A model generated the notes under the pieces. It searched no databases, had not been told where the DNA came from, and was given only the letters and a program-made list of their open reading frames with translations. The position numbers were made by a program, and so were the translations under genes. From Enterococcaceae bacterium (GTDB lineage: Bacteria > Bacillota > Bacilli > Lactobacillales > Catellicoccaceae): a DNA stretch of 7,363 bases. The stretch covers positions 1 to 7,363 of the forward strand of contig JASLFJ010000104.1 in assembly GCA_030150665.1 (NCBI GenBank), written 5' to 3'. Numbering within the stretch: the first letter of the stretch is position 1; every line of letters starts with the position of its first letter. Shown here piece after piece: positions 6,023-7,363 of the stretch.

Positions 6023-6571
6023 ATGAGTTTTGAAGAAAAAACAGTGAAGCGTACAGAAATTTATAAAGGTCGTGTTGTTCATCTTGTTAAAGATGAAGTA
6101 CTGCTACCTAATGGGTTAACAAGTGAACGAGAGCTTATTTTTCACCCAGGTGCGGTCGGAGTTTTAGCAAGTCCTACACCAGATACAATGCTTTTAGTTA
6201 GACAGTACCGTAAAGCATTAGAACAAGAAACATTAGAAATACCTGCGGGTAAAATTGAACCGTTAGAAGTTCATCAACCATTAGAAGTAGCACAAAGAGA
6301 ATTAGAAGAAGAAACAGGATATCAAGCACAGTGTTGGGAGCCTTTAGGTGCGTTATATGTTGCACCTGGATATTCTAATGAGCGCATTGATTTGTTTTAT
6401 GCGACTGATTTAACGCAGCCTAAAGATCGTCTTGTTCCAGATGAAGATGAGTTTTTATCGGTAGAGTGCTGGGAGATACGACGTGTTTGGCAAGCAATTT
6501 TAAATGAAGAGATTTTAGATGGCAAAACAGTTTGTGCAGTCCAGCGTTTGATGTTAATGCACCAGTTGTAA
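6023..6571 (+). CDS. nudF: ADP-ribose pyrophosphatase (Nudix hydrolase)
   Basis: A 182-residue cytoplasmic Nudix hydrolase expected to split ADP-ribose into AMP and ribose 5-phosphate, using Mg2+ bound by the Nudix box. The box begins at G76 (GKIEPLE) and continues to R92-E93-L94-E95-E96-E97-T98-G99. All key residues are present, but nine residues instead of the usual seven separate E82 from R92. The preceding VRQYRKALEQETLEIPAG and following APGYSNERIDLFYA and DEDEF segments are typical of the ADP-ribose subfamily; the acidic DEDEF loop is where its extra catalytic glutamate usually lies. ATG 6023 is preferred over the adjacent TTG at 6020: AGGG at 6011-6014 lies 8 bases before the ATG but only 5 before the TTG. 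It is the first gene of an apparent three-gene operon, 21 bases from the next. Confidence 0.92.
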   Translation: MSFEEKTVKRTEIYKGRVVHLVKDEVLLPNGLTSERELIFHPGAVGVLASPTPDTMLLVRQYRKALEQETLEIPAGKIEPLEVHQPLEVAQRELEEETGYQAQCWEPLGALYVAPGYSNERIDLFYATDLTQPKDRLVPDEDEFLSVECWEIRRVWQAILNEEILDGKTVCAVQRLMLMHQL

Positions 6572-6592
6572 ATTGAGGAGCTGTTGTTTATT

Positions 6593-6766
6593 ATGGAAAA
6601 AGAGCCATTAGTGACAAGAAAAGCATTACATCATGATCAAAAAAAAGAAGAAAAACGAACGCAGCAATCGCAAAAACATAGTATGTGGAATAAACGTTTA
6701 AATGTGATTATTATTGTATTATGTTTGCTTTTATTAGGACTTATTTATCTGGTTTTTACATGGTAA
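6593..6766 (+). CDS. Small single-pass membrane protein, MacP-like (putative PBP cofactor)
   Basis: A 57-residue protein with a charged cytoplasmic N-terminus (1-37, rich in Lys, Gln and His) and one C-terminal membrane helix (38-56), ending at W57. The N-terminal EPLVTRKAL and the NKRLN just before the helix resemble the MacP family. In Streptococcus pneumoniae MacP is the membrane cofactor needed by the class A penicillin-binding protein PBP2a, and its gene lies between a nudix gene and pfs, the same order as here. This copy is far shorter than pneumococcal MacP (about 100 residues); the cytoplasmic part is reduced. T8 and T23 are the only cytoplasmic threonines, so kinase control as in pneumococcus is uncertain. 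Start choice is unsure: GAGGAG at 6575-6580 is 12 bases from ATG 6593 and only 3 from the in-frame TTG 6584. The family call combines position, topology and a short motif. Confidence 0.7.
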   Translation: MEKEPLVTRKALHHDQKKEEKRTQQSQKHSMWNKRLNVIIIVLCLLLLGLIYLVFTW

Positions 6767-6791
6767 AGGTTAAAAAGAAAGAAGGCTATTT

Positions 6792-7363
6792 ATGAATATT
6801 GGAATTATTGGCGCAATGCCACAAGAAGTTGCATGGTTTCAACATCAGTTAAAAGAGCTAAAGATCTGGGAACAAGCAGGGCGACAGTTTTATTCAGGAC
6901 AATTAGGAAATCATCATGTGATTGTCGTTCAGTCAGGCATTGGCAAAGTATCAGCTGCCATGATTGCAACACTATTAATTCAACAGTATCATGTCGATTG
7001 TTTGATTAATACAGGATCTGCAGGAGGCATTGGAGAAGGACTTCATATTGAAGATATTATTATTTCTGAGCGGGTATCTTATCATGATGTAGATGTCACG
7101 GCTTTTGGATATGCATATGGTCAGATGGCAGGAATGCCAAAAGATTACCAGGCAGATCATAAATTAGTAGATGTTGCTTATGTTACAGCAAAACAACATT
7201 TTAATGATGCACATGTGGGTTTAATTGTCTCTGGAGATCAATTTGTTCATGATCAACACCATGTTGCACGCATTCTAGAGCATTTTCCAGAAGCTTTAGC
7301 CAATGAAATGGAAGCTACAGCGATTGGTCAAGTTGCTTATCAATATCAAGTCCCTTTTGTAGT
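6792..7363 (+). CDS. mtnN: 5'-methylthioadenosine/S-adenosylhomocysteine nucleosidase, C-terminus cut by window
   Basis: The frame stays open for 190 codons to the window edge, about 40 residues short of the usual 230. It aligns without gaps to the numbering of E. coli MtnN (Pfs): IGAMPQE with E12, QSGIGKVSAA, INTGSAGG with S76, YHDVDVTAFGY, VSGDQFV, and NEMEATA with E172, M173 and E174 of the ribose-binding site. The general acid D197 lies outside. The enzyme removes adenine from methylthioadenosine and S-adenosylhomocysteine, feeding methionine salvage and, through S-ribosylhomocysteine, LuxS and autoinducer-2. GAAGG at 6781-6785 sits 6 bases before the ATG. It starts 25 bases after the small membrane-protein gene with no terminator between, so it is probably transcribed from the promoter at 5960-5988. 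Confidence 0.95.
   Translation, partial: MNIGIIGAMPQEVAWFQHQLKELKIWEQAGRQFYSGQLGNHHVIVVQSGIGKVSAAMIATLLIQQYHVDCLINTGSAGGIGEGLHIEDIIISERVSYHDVDVTAFGYAYGQMAGMPKDYQADHKLVDVAYVTAKQHFNDAHVGLIVSGDQFVHDQHHVARILEHFPEALANEMEATAIGQVAYQYQVPFV

Noticed and set aside
5855..6082. Reverse-strand open frame of 75 codons across the nudF promoter region
   Set aside because: Overlaps the start of nudF and of xpaC, contains promoter elements, has no ribosome binding site, and its composition is low-complexity Phe/Leu/Ile.
6975..7160. Reverse-strand open frame of 61 codons
   Set aside because: Antisense to the highly conserved mtnN gene.
1..7363. tRNA, rRNA, CRISPR array, riboswitch or phage attachment site
   Set aside because: No cloverleaf, regularly spaced direct repeat, or long structured leader was seen; all gaps between genes are under 160 bases except the IS tail at the left edge.

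Overview
This window looks like chromosomal DNA of a low-GC Gram-positive bacterium of the order Lactobacillales, most likely Enterococcaceae or a close relative. The evidence is AT-rich coding sequence, AGGAGG-type ribosome binding sites, a secreted GH25 muramidase of lactobacillal type, and the gene order nudF - small membrane protein - mtnN, which matches the streptococcal/enterococcal nudF-macP-pfs cluster. The genus cannot be fixed from this sequence alone.

Layout. Bases 1-157 are the right end of an IS200/IS605-family (TnpB-bearing) element: the last 29 codons of tnpB, then a non-coding tail. A row of four hairpins crosses the tnpB stop and ends at a TTCAA boundary, the arrangement expected of a TnpB guide RNA (omega RNA/reRNA). 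A strong intrinsic terminator follows at 171-202. Next come two forward genes for cell-envelope proteins: a large polytopic membrane protein with DUF2142/GT-C-like features (244-2802) and a secreted GH25 muramidase with three C-terminal 44-residue repeats (2906-4192). A symmetrical terminator at 4198-4232 serves both the muramidase gene and the converging reverse-strand pair xpaC-telA (5865 down to 4236). Those two genes overlap by 29 bp and are probably translationally coupled.

A divergent intergenic region (5866-6022) holds a near-consensus promoter for the last operon: nudF (ADP-ribose pyrophosphatase), a 57-residue MacP-like single-pass membrane protein, and mtnN (5'-methylthioadenosine/S-adenosylhomocysteine nucleosidase), which runs off the right edge.

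Theme. Apart from the IS remnant and the two nucleotide-metabolism enzymes, most genes here have possible links to the cell envelope: a putative lipid-linked-sugar glycosyltransferase, a peptidoglycan hydrolase, a TelA-family protein (family linked to tolerance of wall-active agents) and a putative regulator of a penicillin-binding protein. The least explained items are the large DUF2142-like protein with two extra extracytoplasmic regions, the very short MacP-like protein, and the TnpB guide-RNA locus with its readable guide. No wholly new multi-gene system is evident.
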